From NCBI RefSeq assembly GCF_022354825.1, contig NZ_CP031168.1, positions 6,573,501 to 6,637,500 on the forward strand: a stretch of DNA of 64,000 nt, read 5' to 3'. Numbering within the stretch: the first letter of the stretch is position 1; the number at the start of each line of letters is the position of its first letter. The notes beneath the pieces were generated by a model. That model searched no databases. It was not told the origin of the DNA and saw nothing but the letters and a program-made list of their open reading frames with translations. Shown piece after piece: positions 1-8,508 of the stretch. Both the position numbers and the translations under genes were made by a program. Source of the DNA: Paenibacillus sp. H1-7 (GTDB lineage Bacteria; Bacillota; Bacilli; Paenibacillales; NBRC-103111).

Positions 1-1151
1 CGTTGTTGATTAATGAGCTCCGCAATGTCGATCAGGTGCTGGTATACGTCTTTGTTGACCCACGGGATAGAAATGATAGGAGCAATGTCGTTAATATGTT
101 CCTGTGCTTTACTTAATACATTATCCTTGCAAACGATTAAATCGGGCTGCTCTTCCAGAAAAATGTCCCGGCTGGCCTTCCAGGACTCGGAACCGTGCTT
201 AGGAAGATTCAACTGCTTTGTGACTAGCGGTATGTGACGATGCACCTGAGCTGCGCGAGGTGTGTGCCCTAATGTAAACAGGTGATCCGTGTAAGGGGCG
301 GAAAGCGATATAATGTTCAATTTCTTTTTCCCGGGAAATACCGTCGGTGAATAACCGCTTGTAGCTTTAAACCTTTTGCTGAAATAAAATTCATCGCCAT
401 ACCCGACATGAGCGGCAATATCGGAAATCGATTTGTCTGTAACAAGGAGCATTTCCTTTGCTTTGTTGATTCTTAAGTCAGTTAGATAGGCCATCGGTGT
501 TTTCTGCATCGTTTGTTTGAACACCTGGGAGTAATACGAAGGATGGAACTGTCCCAATTCCGCAAGCTCGCTCATCCGGATATTCTCCCGATAATGTCGC
601 TGCATATACTCAATCGTCACTCTCAGCCTGTTCTCGGTATCATTGCCGTTTACTGCCGTTGCATGAGTCAACAAATCGTTCAGCATATTGTGCAAAAGCT
701 GCTGTCTATGAAATCGTCTGCTCTCATCCGATTCCAGTTTCGTATCCGATATAAGCAAGTACATGAACCGTTTGAATTGGCTGCTAAAGGCGCGAATCTT
801 GCCCTGGAGTGGGAAGGTCGTTTCCAGAACAAAGCCTCTTCGGGAATCTGTCTTTTCCGATAAAATGAACAAATCAAATGAAATCCAGTAAAACATTGCG
901 GATGAGCCGGGGCTCAGTTGGATTTCCAGCTTGGTGCCGGGTGCATGAACATAAATAGACTCTCTCTCTAATTGTTCACGTTTCCCATCGATGAAGATGT
1001 CTCCCTTTCCTTTGGCAGCATACAAAATCAATTGATGCTCCAAGGCACGGTGCTCGTCGATGCACTCAGGCACCGCTTGAGATTTGCCGGATGCTTGAAT
1101 ATCATAAATCGCTCTTTGCAAGGATATCGTGTTATCGTTATGCGGCTTCAT
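1..1151 (-). CDS. AraC-family regulator with C-terminal siderophore-binding-like domain (partial)
   Basis: The frame runs from ATG at 1151 off the left edge, so 383 residues are present and the C-terminus is missing. Order of parts: an N-terminal cupin-like region (about 30-100), a double helix-turn-helix AraC domain (about 175-272, with the typical ISDIAAHVGYGDEFYFSKRF stretch), then the start of a periplasmic-binding-protein-like domain (about 278 on, including EEQPDLIV). This architecture is that of B. subtilis Btr, which senses iron-bound bacillibactin and activates its uptake genes. GGAG lies 9 nt before the ATG, and a Fur box lies about 65 bp upstream. The regulated transporter is probably beyond the left edge. 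The domain call is secure; the ligand is inference. Confidence 0.85.
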   Translation of the reverse strand, partial: MKPHNDNTISLQRAIYDIQASGKSQAVPECIDEHRALEHQLILYAAKGKGDIFIDGKREQLERESIYVHAPGTKLEIQLSPGSSAMFYWISFDLFILSEKTDSRRGFVLETTFPLQGKIRAFSSQFKRFMYLLISDTKLESDESRRFHRQQLLHNMLNDLLTHATAVNGNDTENRLRVTIEYMQRHYRENIRMSELAELGQFHPSYYSQVFKQTMQKTPMAYLTDLRINKAKEMLLVTDKSISDIAAHVGYGDEFYFSKRFKATSGYSPTVFPGKKKLNIISLSAPYTDHLFTLGHTPRAAQVHRHIPLVTKQLNLPKHGSESWKASRDIFLEEQPDLIVCKDNVLSKAQEHINDIAPIISIPWVNKDVYQHLIDIAELINQQ

Positions 1152-1213
1152 ATATGCTGTCTCCAATTCTCATAATGCTTGAAGTACTCGTCTAGCCTCT
1201 TGTCCCGAGATAC

Positions 1214-1229
1214 TGAGAATGATTATCAT
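1214..1229. promoter_or_regulatory. Fur box upstream of the AraC regulator
   Basis: TGAGAATGATTATCAT is nearly the classic Fur dyad (TGATAATNATTATCA). It sits about 65 bp upstream of the leftward AraC gene, with a possible -10 GATAAT overlapping it on the minus strand. This predicts repression by Fe-Fur, in line with a siderophore-responsive regulator. Confidence 0.75.
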
Positions 1230-1283
1230 GGATGATATTTTAAGCCACTTCTTCCTTCTATGCAATCGATATTTCGATCAATA

Positions 1284-1338
1284 TAAAAAAAGAAAAATAG
1301 TCGAGCAGTCATAATGCGCTGCTCAACCATTTTTCTTT
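1284..1338 (-). terminator. Intrinsic terminator of the sugar epimerase operon
   Basis: GAGCAG/CTGCTC arms, extended by flanking AAAAAT/ATTTTT pairing, end in a long T tract on the minus strand. It lies about 35 bp past the stop codon of the epimerase gene and separates that operon from the AraC promoter. Confidence 0.85.
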
Positions 1339-1372
1339 ACTAATTGCTGTTATTGCTTTGCATTACAGCCGG

Positions 1373-2269
1373 CTACTGCTGCGGCTTCTCATGGAAAAGC
1401 TCGCCAAGCAGCCCGAACAAGCTTTGCAGGCATTGTCTTGAAGCTTCCTCGCCACCCTCCGAAAACAGGTGGCCGGACGGGCGCTTCAGCTGCTCCTCCG
1501 TCAATTTGGAGCGGAGCCTGTAATGCGTCTCCACAATGCAATATCCAGCGTACCGGTCCTCCTCCAATCGGGCGAACAGCCTTCTGTAATCGACCTGTCC
1601 GGTCCCGACGGCTACCGCCTCGACCTCTTCTCCGCTGCGGACGGCATCCTTCAGATGGATATGGCACATGTAAGGCTTCAAATGCTCATACCCGTCCGGG
1701 TAGGGCACCTCTCCATCAGGGTCCCACATGTCGTTGCCCGGGTCATACAGCGCCCGGATCCACGGGGAGCCGACGGCTTCTACTATACGGGCTACCTTAG
1801 CCCCGTTCGTTGCGTATACTGCCGGATCGAACTCCAGCGCGAACACGACCTTCGCTTCCTCCAGCAGCGGAGCGATGCTTTGCAGCTCCCTTACGATGCG
1901 CGGAAAAGCGTCGGCGAACGGCACGTCCGCTTTCGCCCAAAAGCTGAAGCCGCGAAGGATGCCGGCACCAAGCAGGTTGGCGATCCGCAAATCCTGAAGC
2001 AGAATCTCCTTGCTCCGCTTCACCTCCTCCGGATCGTCCAGCTCGCATTTGAACACCGGCGTGGACAAGGCGCACACCGCAAGTCCCGCTTTGCGAATTT
2101 GCTCCCCGATCTGCTCCAGCCGCTGCGGTTCAAGCAGATGCAGCTGCAAGCCGTCGACGGAGCGCAGCTCGAGGGCGGTCAGCCCGAACTCGTGCGCGAG
2201 CCGGATGGCATCCTCGATATGCTGGGATACCTCGTCCGTCATTATGCCTAACTGAAATGGCAGCTTCAT
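1373..2269 (-). CDS. Sugar phosphate isomerase/epimerase (AP endonuclease 2-like TIM barrel)
   Basis: 298 residues, the usual length for xylose-isomerase-like TIM-barrel sugar isomerases and epimerases. Visible landmarks are ALELRSVDG near residue 35, FALEFDP near 145, LYDPGNDMWD near 183, HIHLKDA near 208 and VETHY near 248; the acidic and histidine residues in these strings match the divalent-metal site of the family. ATG at 2269 was chosen because GGAGG lies 6 nt before it; a TTG two codons upstream is less likely. It is the last gene of a three-gene operon behind two Gfo/Idh/MocA dehydrogenases, an arrangement seen in catabolism of inositols or unusual sugars. The substrate cannot be told. 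Confidence 0.85.
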   Translation of the reverse strand: MKLPFQLGIMTDEVSQHIEDAIRLAHEFGLTALELRSVDGLQLHLLEPQRLEQIGEQIRKAGLAVCALSTPVFKCELDDPEEVKRSKEILLQDLRIANLLGAGILRGFSFWAKADVPFADAFPRIVRELQSIAPLLEEAKVVFALEFDPAVYATNGAKVARIVEAVGSPWIRALYDPGNDMWDPDGEVPYPDGYEHLKPYMCHIHLKDAVRSGEEVEAVAVGTGQVDYRRLFARLEEDRYAGYCIVETHYRLRSKLTEEQLKRPSGHLFSEGGEEASRQCLQSLFGLLGELFHEKPQQ

Positions 2270-2312
2270 TGGCAACCTCCTTGGATGAAACCCATTCTAT
2301 CTAAGGCTTTCC

Positions 2313-3221
2313 TTATAGCTGTACTGTCCGGCCAGTACTCCGGCTCTCGTTCGCCGCTTCAATGAAACGGATGACCTCCAACGTCTCGTTCAGGTCAATA
2401 GGAGGCACACCGGTACGGAACATCGCCATGACCGCTTCCAGCATGCTGGCGTAATACGGCTTTGGATGGGCATATACATCGACGAATCGGCTTCCTTTCT
2501 CCCTATGGATCAGTGCGCCGAAGGTCTTGTTCCCTTTCCGGTTGCCGCGAATCGTCCCGACCCGCCCGTCCGACCATTCGGCGACGACGAGATCATGATC
2601 GTCATTCGTGACGGTGCGTACTTGCCGGCAGCCTTGCCCGAGAGCGGCATACAGCATATCCGCCGTATGGATGCCGTACCAATATAGCCCCGGCTGCGTC
2701 GGCTGCAGCTCCAGCGGTCCGTAGCAGTCGGCTCCGATAAGAGCGCCTCCAGAGTCATCGGACAGCGCATCCGTCAGCCCTTGCGCATACCGGACCGAGG
2801 AGCAGCTCACGAGCGGGATCCGGTGAGCTTGGGCGAGCTCGGCGATCGCCTGGGCGTCGCCGCTGCTGACCGCAAACGGCTTGTCGACAAACACCGGCTT
2901 GCCGTACGGCGCTATTTTCCGGAATTGGTCGAGATGTACACGCCCGTCAACGGAAAGCAGCAAAATCGCGTCACTTGCTTCGGCCACCTCTTCCGGCGAG
3001 CCTGCCATCGCTACATCAAACTTTTCACGGATCTTCTCCGTAAATCCTTCTACACGGGATGCGCTCAGTTCAAAATCAGGCGAGCCCCCCGGATAAGCGG
3101 TAACTACTTTGCCCCCTGCAATGTGATAGGGATGGTTCGGATCGTTCAGCAGTTCAGCAAAAGCAGGCGCATGACTCGTATCGAGTCCGATCATGCCGAT
3201 TCTCAGCGTCGTATCTCCCAT
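2313..3221 (-). CDS. Gfo/Idh/MocA family oxidoreductase (first paralogue)
   Basis: 302 residues. The N-terminal Rossmann part starts RIGMIGLDTSHA, a variant of the GxGxxA nucleotide-binding turn, and a VFVDKPFAV stretch near residue 112 corresponds to the EKP motif of NAD(P)-dependent sugar dehydrogenases. The C-terminal half is the alpha/beta substrate domain. AGGAG precedes the ATG by about 9 nt. It lies 17 nt downstream of the second oxidoreductase and 43 nt upstream of the epimerase, so the three genes are probably co-transcribed. The degenerate glycine loop makes the cofactor less certain than for its neighbour. Confidence 0.85.
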   Translation of the reverse strand: MGDTTLRIGMIGLDTSHAPAFAELLNDPNHPYHIAGGKVVTAYPGGSPDFELSASRVEGFTEKIREKFDVAMAGSPEEVAEASDAILLLSVDGRVHLDQFRKIAPYGKPVFVDKPFAVSSGDAQAIAELAQAHRIPLVSCSSVRYAQGLTDALSDDSGGALIGADCYGPLELQPTQPGLYWYGIHTADMLYAALGQGCRQVRTVTNDDHDLVVAEWSDGRVGTIRGNRKGNKTFGALIHREKGSRFVDVYAHPKPYYASMLEAVMAMFRTGVPPIDLNETLEVIRFIEAANESRSTGRTVQL

Positions 3222-3238
3222 AGGTAACGACTCCTCTC

Positions 3239-4267
3239 CTATAATTTGACTTCCCGGCCGGTGCGTGCGGATTCATAGATCGCCAAGATCAGCTCGACCG
3301 CTTTCCTTGCTTCCTCTCCGGAAATGAGAGGATCCCGGTCCTCGCGGATCGCGTGGATAAGATCGTCAATGAGGATGTAATGCCCGTCATTGGATATCGC
3401 CTGCGGATCATTGCTGCCTTCCGCCTTGCTGCTCGCCGCAGCGGCAGGAGGCTCCTCTCCGTCTATCGTCTTCCACAGCTTGATGCCGCTGTCTCCATAA
3501 ATGATGGAGCCGTGCTCGCCATGAATTTCAAATCGCGGCTCTTGTCCCGGGTTAACCGACGTTGTGCCCTGAATGACTCCGAAGGCGCCGTTTTTATATC
3601 GAACGACCGCAACGGCGGTATCCTCCACCTCAATATCTCTTACCAGAGGCGCAGCATAGGCAAACACGCTATCTACATCTCCCATGATCCAACGGATGAT
3701 GTCGATGCCGTGAACCCCTTGATTCATCAGGGCTCCGCCTCCGTCCACCGCCCATGTCCCTCTCCAGTCGGCGCTCTTGTAGTATTCCGGGCTGCGGTAA
3801 TACTTCAAATAGGCGTCCCCCAGCACCAGCTTGCCGAGCTTGCCTTCCTGAACCGCTTTGCGGACTTGAATGGCGAGCTCCGTCGTCCGCTTCTGGAACA
3901 CGGTAGCCAGCTTTACCTTATGGCTGCGGCAGGCTGCGATCATCGCATCCATACTGGCCAACGTGATGTCCAGCGGCTTCTCGCACAGCACATGCTTGCC
4001 CGCCTCGGCTGCGGCGATCGTCACTTCGCTATGCAAGCCGCTTGGGAGACATATGCAGACCGCGTCTACGTCGCTCTCCTGAAGAAGCTCGCGGATATCT
4101 CCGTATACCTCGGATACGCCATATTCTTTCGCCAGCTTCTCCGCCTTCTCCTTCACGGAATCGACGAACGCAACAAGCTCCGCCTCCGGATGCTGCTGAA
4201 TCGCTCTTGCATGCAATGGGGCTATGACCCCTGCTCCAATTACGGCAAAACGAATTTTTTGCGACAT
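3239..4267 (-). CDS. Gfo/Idh/MocA family oxidoreductase (second paralogue)
   Basis: 342 residues. FAVIGAGVIAPLHARAI at the N-terminus is a standard Rossmann NAD(P) loop, CEKPLDI near residue 95 carries the catalytic-lysine EKP motif, and GVHGIDIIRWIMGD near residue 185 carries the HxxD element. It likely oxidises or reduces a cyclic sugar or inositol hydroxyl. It is the first gene of the leftward operon with another Gfo/Idh/MocA enzyme and a TIM-barrel epimerase; the 260-bp gap to pdxK must hold its promoter. No transporter or regulator sits in the operon. Confidence 0.9.
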   Translation of the reverse strand: MSQKIRFAVIGAGVIAPLHARAIQQHPEAELVAFVDSVKEKAEKLAKEYGVSEVYGDIRELLQESDVDAVCICLPSGLHSEVTIAAAEAGKHVLCEKPLDITLASMDAMIAACRSHKVKLATVFQKRTTELAIQVRKAVQEGKLGKLVLGDAYLKYYRSPEYYKSADWRGTWAVDGGGALMNQGVHGIDIIRWIMGDVDSVFAYAAPLVRDIEVEDTAVAVVRYKNGAFGVIQGTTSVNPGQEPRFEIHGEHGSIIYGDSGIKLWKTIDGEEPPAAAASSKAEGSNDPQAISNDGHYILIDDLIHAIREDRDPLISGEEARKAVELILAIYESARTGREVKL

Positions 4268-4454
4268 AGTTAGTCCCGCTCCTCTTCTTTTTCATCCGTA
4301 GTTCCCAGGAAATTTCCCCCTGCCAACGTCTTCCCTGTGATCATAACCAAGAATTATTCATTAGCCAATTGTCCGATTTATCGTTTTTTCACCCATTTTG
4401 CGGTTTCAGCAAAAAAGGTTATGAATCGAAAAAAATGCATATTCGTTTTTGCCA

Positions 4455-4482
4455 TTGAAAATTTCACGTAAAGTGATACGAT
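4455..4482 (+). promoter_or_regulatory. Probable sigma-A promoter of pdxK
   Basis: TTGAAA at 4455-4460 and TACGAT at 4477-4482 with a 16-bp spacer, about 45 bp before the pdxK start codon. Confidence 0.5.
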
Positions 4483-4527
4483 TAAGAATACCAGTCACAG
4501 TAATCATACGTTTAGGAGAGAAGCATT

Positions 4528-5337
4528 ATGAGCATGTACAAAGCATTAACCATCGCCGGATCGGATACTAGCGGAGGCGCGGGCATTCAGGCGGATTTGA
4601 AAACCTTCCAGGAACGCGACGTGTACGGGATGACCGTGCTGACGACCATCGTCACGATGGATCCGGACAACCATTGGCATCACGGCGTTCATCCGGTCGC
4701 GCTCCCTACGATTGAGGAGCAGCTGAAGACGGTTTTGGGCGGGATCGGCGTCGACGCCTTGAAGACGGGGATGCTCGGATCGGTTGAGATCATCGAGCTC
4801 GTATCGGATACGATTAAGAAAAAAGGGTTGAGCCGTGTCGTCATCGACCCTGTCATGGTGTGCAAAGGCAACGATGAAGCGCTCCATCCGGAATCTACGG
4901 TCGCTTTGCGCGAGCTGCTCGTTCCGGTAGCGGACGTCGTTACGCCGAACTTGTTCGAAGCGGCACAGCTGGCTAATACCGCTCCGATCCGGACGCTGGA
5001 CGACATGAAGGAAGCGGCGCAGATCATTCACGCCGCCGGCGCCAAGTACGTCCTGATCAAAGGCGGAGCGAAGCTGGACCATCCTCGGGCGGTCGATTTG
5101 CTCTTCGACGGTACGACGTTCGATTTGTACGAGTCGGATAAAATCCCGACGTCGTACACGCACGGAGCAGGCTGCACTTATTCAGCTGCAATCACGGCCG
5201 AACTGGCCAAAGGCAGCGATGTGAAGCAGGCCGTCGCAACGGCCAAATCGTTCATCATGAACGCCATTCAACACGGCTTCCCGCTGAACGGGTATGTCGG
5301 GCCGACTATGCATTCGGCGCTTCGCAAGTTCGGCTAA
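4528..5337 (+). CDS. pdxK: Pyridoxine/pyridoxal/pyridoxamine kinase
   Basis: 269 residues, ribokinase superfamily, ThiD-like branch. The N-terminal KALTIAGSDTSGGAGIQADL and the C-terminal YTHGAGCT (anion hole and catalytic base region) are diagnostic, and the whole sequence resembles recalled B. subtilis PdxK, down to the MVCKGN and PLNxYVGPT stretches. It phosphorylates B6 vitamers for salvage to pyridoxal phosphate in the cytoplasm. AGGAGA lies 8 nt before the ATG. Single gene, with its own promoter and a strong terminator. Activity on hydroxymethylpyrimidine (ThiD-like) is possible as a side reaction. Confidence 0.9.
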   Translation: MSMYKALTIAGSDTSGGAGIQADLKTFQERDVYGMTVLTTIVTMDPDNHWHHGVHPVALPTIEEQLKTVLGGIGVDALKTGMLGSVEIIELVSDTIKKKGLSRVVIDPVMVCKGNDEALHPESTVALRELLVPVADVVTPNLFEAAQLANTAPIRTLDDMKEAAQIIHAAGAKYVLIKGGAKLDHPRAVDLLFDGTTFDLYESDKIPTSYTHGAGCTYSAAITAELAKGSDVKQAVATAKSFIMNAIQHGFPLNGYVGPTMHSALRKFG

Positions 5338-5346
5338 CAGCCGAAA

Positions 5347-5397
5347 CGAAAAAACGGCAGTCTCAGAGAAATTTCTCTCGAGACTGCCGTTTTTTCG
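5347..5397. terminator. Bidirectional terminator between pdxK and the DUF6884 gene
   Basis: A perfect ACGGCAGTCTC/GAGACTGCCGT stem flanked by an A tract on the left and a T tract on the right, so it can serve both the rightward pdxK and the leftward MFS-DUF6884 operon. Confidence 0.9.
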
Positions 5398-5454
5398 TTA
5401 CAAGTATTTTAATGGCGCTCGAAGGCGCTTTTCTTTACATATTGTGGACAGAGT

Positions 5455-5916
5455 TTAGCCGCCGGCAAGCTCCCGCTTCAGCTGCACTGCCTGGTCCAGC
5501 CTTTGCAGCATATGGCCGATGCCTTTGCTGCCTTCAAGCGGATAAGCGATAGGCTTGTCCGGAAACAGCTGCGGGACGATGCCCTTGAACTTTTTTCCGC
5601 CCAGCACAACGATCTCATCATAGCGGTTCAAGCCTTTCTCCTCCACTTGCCTTCTTAACTCAGCCGGCGGGATGATATCCGGATGGTTCGTACCGAACGC
5701 AACATTGTAGTTGCCCTGAACCTCGTCATCCGGAAGCAGGAAGCCGTGCTTGGCCGACAAAATCACCCACTCGGGCACGAAAAGCTCCGCATAAGCCCGG
5801 CATTTGCGGTGCAAGGCGCCCGTATAGACGAGCCTTGCCGCATAAGGGCCTGCTGCAGCCGGATCCGTATCCCATATTTTCCTGGAACCGCAAGGAATGA
5901 TACAAAGTCGTTTCAA
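5455..5916 (-). CDS. DUF6884-type protein with CGSRK motif
   Basis: 153 residues, starting with TTG at 5916 (AAGGGG about 10 nt upstream). The N-terminal CIIPCGSRKIW and the downstream WVILSAKHGFLLPDD and VLGGKKF strings are characteristic of the DUF6884 family, small cytoplasmic proteins of unknown function whose Cys-Gly-Ser-x-Lys motif suggests a nucleotide- or metal-binding site. It follows the MFS gene by 18 nt and is probably co-transcribed with it. I cannot assign a function. The family name is recalled from motif resemblance only. Confidence 0.7.
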   Translation of the reverse strand: MKRLCIIPCGSRKIWDTDPAAAGPYAARLVYTGALHRKCRAYAELFVPEWVILSAKHGFLLPDDEVQGNYNVAFGTNHPDIIPPAELRRQVEEKGLNRYDEIVVLGGKKFKGIVPQLFPDKPIAYPLEGSKGIGHMLQRLDQAVQLKRELAGG

Positions 5917-5934
5917 GAGCGCAAGCCCCTTTCG

Positions 5935-7125
5935 TTATCCTTGACCTGCCGACGGCCTCGGACTGTTCGTCCGATAGGCGAGCCCGGCTGCTAACAGCAG
6001 CAGAATGCCCGTCACCCAAAAGACGCTGTGGATCGAGAACACGCCGCTGATCGCTCCCCCGACCAAAGGTCCAAGCATGCCTCCAAGCTGATTCGCGGTC
6101 TGATTGAGGCCGAAGGCTCTGCCACGGAAATCGGTTGGAGTAGAACGGACCACAAGGCCGTTCAGCGCCGGGAACACGGCACAGAAGAAGGCTCCGTAAA
6201 TGAACCGGACGATCGAGAATCCCCAAATGCCGTGGAACAAGAGCTGCGCCAAATTGCCGAGTCCTCCGACCAGCAGGCCGATCACAAGAATTTTGTGAAA
6301 CCCTATTTTATCGGCCAGCTTGCCCCAGCGAGGAGCGAACAAGATGCTGGCGATCCCGACGAGAGAGAAGACGATTCCCGCGACGAGCGAAGCGTCCTTG
6401 GCCGAGCCGCCGACCTGCACGATGTAGAGAGGAAGCACCGGCTCGATGGTCATAACCGAGAATTGGGTCAGCAGCGACAAGCTCAGCACAGTCAAGAATG
6501 GCCGGTTGTTCACCGCCATTTTCATCGACTCGATGACGGAAGCCCGGCCCTTGCTCGGAACGAATTTTTCCTCCTTAACCCAGAACAAGACCAGCAGCGT
6601 GCTGCATAATACGAACACCCCTGCGCTCGCAAATGCAATCCGGCTGTCGAAAATTTTGGCGATAATCCCTCCAAGCAGCGGTCCCATTATGCCTCCGGTT
6701 GCCGTCGCTGTGGACATCATGGACAACGCGTAGCCGACGTGCTTCTCGGGCGTGTTGGTGCCGACTAGAGCGATTGAGCCCGGAATAAAGCCGCTAAGAA
6801 GTCCCTGCAATATACGCAGAATGAGCAGCTGATAAGGGTTCGTCACCATGGAGGTTAGCACGTAAATAACGAATAATACGAACCCGGCGCGTATGATCAT
6901 CGGCTTGCGGCCGTACTTGTCCCCAAGCGCTCCCCAGTAGGGCGAGGAGATGGCGCCCGCAAAAAAAGCGGAGCTGAACAGCAGCCCCGACCACATTTCA
7001 ATATTCTGATTAACCCCGATATGCAGCAAAAAAAGCGGCAAAAACGGAACGACCATGGAGAAGCTGGCCGACGTAATGAAGCATCCTACCCATAGGAGCC
7101 ATAAATTTCGTTTCCATGATTCCAT
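5935..7125 (-). CDS. MFS transporter, drug-efflux type
   Basis: 396 residues with about twelve hydrophobic segments. The GxxxDxxGRKP loop (GALGDKYGRKP, near residue 72) between TM2 and TM3 is the MFS signature, and the second half repeats it as GKLADKIGFHK. The PGSIALVGTNTP and ATATGGIMGPLLGG stretch resembles motif C of H+-antiporter drug exporters. ATG at 7125 was preferred over one 45 bp upstream because GGAGG lies 6 nt before it. An 18-bp inverted repeat about 60 bp upstream looks like a MarR-type operator, fitting an inducible efflux pump. Substrate unknown. Confidence 0.85.
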   Translation of the reverse strand: MESWKRNLWLLWVGCFITSASFSMVVPFLPLFLLHIGVNQNIEMWSGLLFSSAFFAGAISSPYWGALGDKYGRKPMIIRAGFVLFVIYVLTSMVTNPYQLLILRILQGLLSGFIPGSIALVGTNTPEKHVGYALSMMSTATATGGIMGPLLGGIIAKIFDSRIAFASAGVFVLCSTLLVLFWVKEEKFVPSKGRASVIESMKMAVNNRPFLTVLSLSLLTQFSVMTIEPVLPLYIVQVGGSAKDASLVAGIVFSLVGIASILFAPRWGKLADKIGFHKILVIGLLVGGLGNLAQLLFHGIWGFSIVRFIYGAFFCAVFPALNGLVVRSTPTDFRGRAFGLNQTANQLGGMLGPLVGGAISGVFSIHSVFWVTGILLLLAAGLAYRTNSPRPSAGQG

Positions 7126-7183
7126 GAGAGCCTCCGACTGGCAACATGATTTCCATATGCACAGGAACAATGTTGAAAATAAT

Positions 7184-7201
7184 TAATTGTCTTAACAATT
7201 A
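7184..7201. promoter_or_regulatory. MarR-type operator candidate
   Basis: TAATTGTCTTAACAATTA is a perfect 7-bp inverted repeat with a 4-bp centre, the size and AT composition typical of MarR-family sites. It lies 59-76 bp upstream of the MFS start codon. No MarR gene is adjacent. Confidence 0.5.
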
Positions 7202-7363
7202 CTTAACATAGTTTATCGTACCACCGTCTATACTTTCTGTAAACCCTTCTTCTCCGCTGCCGCCGCTCCTGGGTTTATATTTTTTTCGTTTGCATGTAGC
7301 CTTGGACGTATCCGCTTCATAAAATGATACGAACTCCGACATTTAAGAAATGAGGGTGAGTTT

Positions 7364-7564
7364 ATGCCAAGACTGCTGTACGAGTACATTTACGTGAACA
7401 TGTGGATTTTGCTGTTCATGACGTTCCTGTGGACAACGAACGGGCAGCTGACCTATTGGGAGAGCGGCCTGCTTATCGTCGTATCCGTTACCGTGATCGC
7501 GCTCGTCGCCAACAAGCAGGACCGGCCTGACAGAAACGGCACCTATAAGAAGCCCCCGTTGTAA
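7364..7564 (+). CDS. Small membrane protein, function unknown
   Basis: 66 residues. Two hydrophobic segments (about 9-24 and 33-50) are separated by a short polar turn, followed by a positively charged tail (NKQDRPDRNGTYKKP). GAGGGTGA lies about 5 nt before the ATG. It stands alone between the divergent MFS gene and the convergent DUF1906 gene. I recognise no family; two-pass small proteins like this are common in Firmicutes. The good ribosome binding site and coherent membrane topology are the reasons to keep it. Confidence 0.6.
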   Translation: MPRLLYEYIYVNMWILLFMTFLWTTNGQLTYWESGLLIVVSVTVIALVANKQDRPDRNGTYKKPPL

Positions 7565-7577
7565 ATCCGCAAACTTC

Positions 7578-8309
7578 CTATTCCTCCGGCTGCCCCGACG
7601 CTTTCCTTAATTCATTAGCTAACCGGTGAAAGTCTTCCTTCCCCTGCTCGTCATTTGCCGTCTCATATCCCGCCTTCAGAAAACCGATGATTTTATTGGC
7701 ATCGTCCGCATCCAGCGAATAGCCTGACGGTACGGTGCTCCACCAGCCTTCGGCGCCGTAAGATTCATTGAGATCGACAGGGATTCCGTTGACCGTAATA
7801 TCGTTCCTGTACTGATAAATATTCGCGATATCCGACTGCCTGCCTCCGCTCCAGGAGTACGTCTGCCAAAATCGCGAGCACGCTCCGGCGGCGTAGACCG
7901 CTTCAACGACCGAATACGATCCGTACACTCCCGTATAGTAGTTAGGCGTCGCGCTGCTCGCGCCTTTAATATATTCGATGATCGTCGCCATTTGAGTCGG
8001 CGTGGCATCAAAGTCTACGGCGAAATAGATGGCGCTTCCCGCCGGCTGACCCATCTGGGCGGCCAACGCCATTGCCGTGGCACCGTCGCTTAATCCTGCG
8101 GCTCTTCCGCCCAATGCCCGGTTCGCCGTCGTTTCAAAGACAGAGACGATTTGCAGTCCCGCATTGCTGATGATTTCAACCTCGGATCGGCTCAATGCCT
8201 TCCAGCTGCTTGGAACAAGGTAACGGGCTGCGAATACATATCCGTCCCGTTTAAACGCCGCGGCCGTACTCTCTGTCAGCGGCGTTGCGCAGTCAAATCC
8301 TTTGGCCAT
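7578..8309 (-). CDS. DUF1906 glycoside hydrolase-like protein
   Basis: 243 residues. GFDCATPLT at the N-terminus, FAARYL near 27, IYFAVDFDATP near 94 and YTGVYGSY near 120 match the DUF1906 (Rv2525c-like) TIM-barrel family, related to GH25 lysozymes and implicated in peptidoglycan turnover. DFD near residue 99 carries the conserved acidic pair. No signal peptide is seen, so it is either cytoplasmic, released by a non-Sec route or spore-associated. About 35 charged residues at the C-terminus extend past the domain. Single gene. Confidence 0.8.
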   Translation of the reverse strand: MAKGFDCATPLTESTAAAFKRDGYVFAARYLVPSSWKALSRSEVEIISNAGLQIVSVFETTANRALGGRAAGLSDGATAMALAAQMGQPAGSAIYFAVDFDATPTQMATIIEYIKGASSATPNYYTGVYGSYSVVEAVYAAGACSRFWQTYSWSGGRQSDIANIYQYRNDITVNGIPVDLNESYGAEGWWSTVPSGYSLDADDANKIIGFLKAGYETANDEQGKEDFHRLANELRKASGQPEE

Positions 8310-8508
8310 GGTGTATCTTCCCCTCTCTCCTTGTATGCTGAAACGGTATTGCTTACTTTAAAATATGCAGCAGCTTCCAAATCGTCATCCGTCACTGTCA
8401 CCAAAGCACATGAAACGGGCTTCTCGGAGGTCTTCTTCGGTTATACTTGCGGAATGTAAGGCCGCCGTTACATAATAAAAGCTGATCACTAGCAAAGGGG
8501 ATTTTACG

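Noticed and set aside
1469..2251. Long plus-strand frame over the sugar epimerase
   Set aside because: Antisense shadow of a clear TIM-barrel gene.
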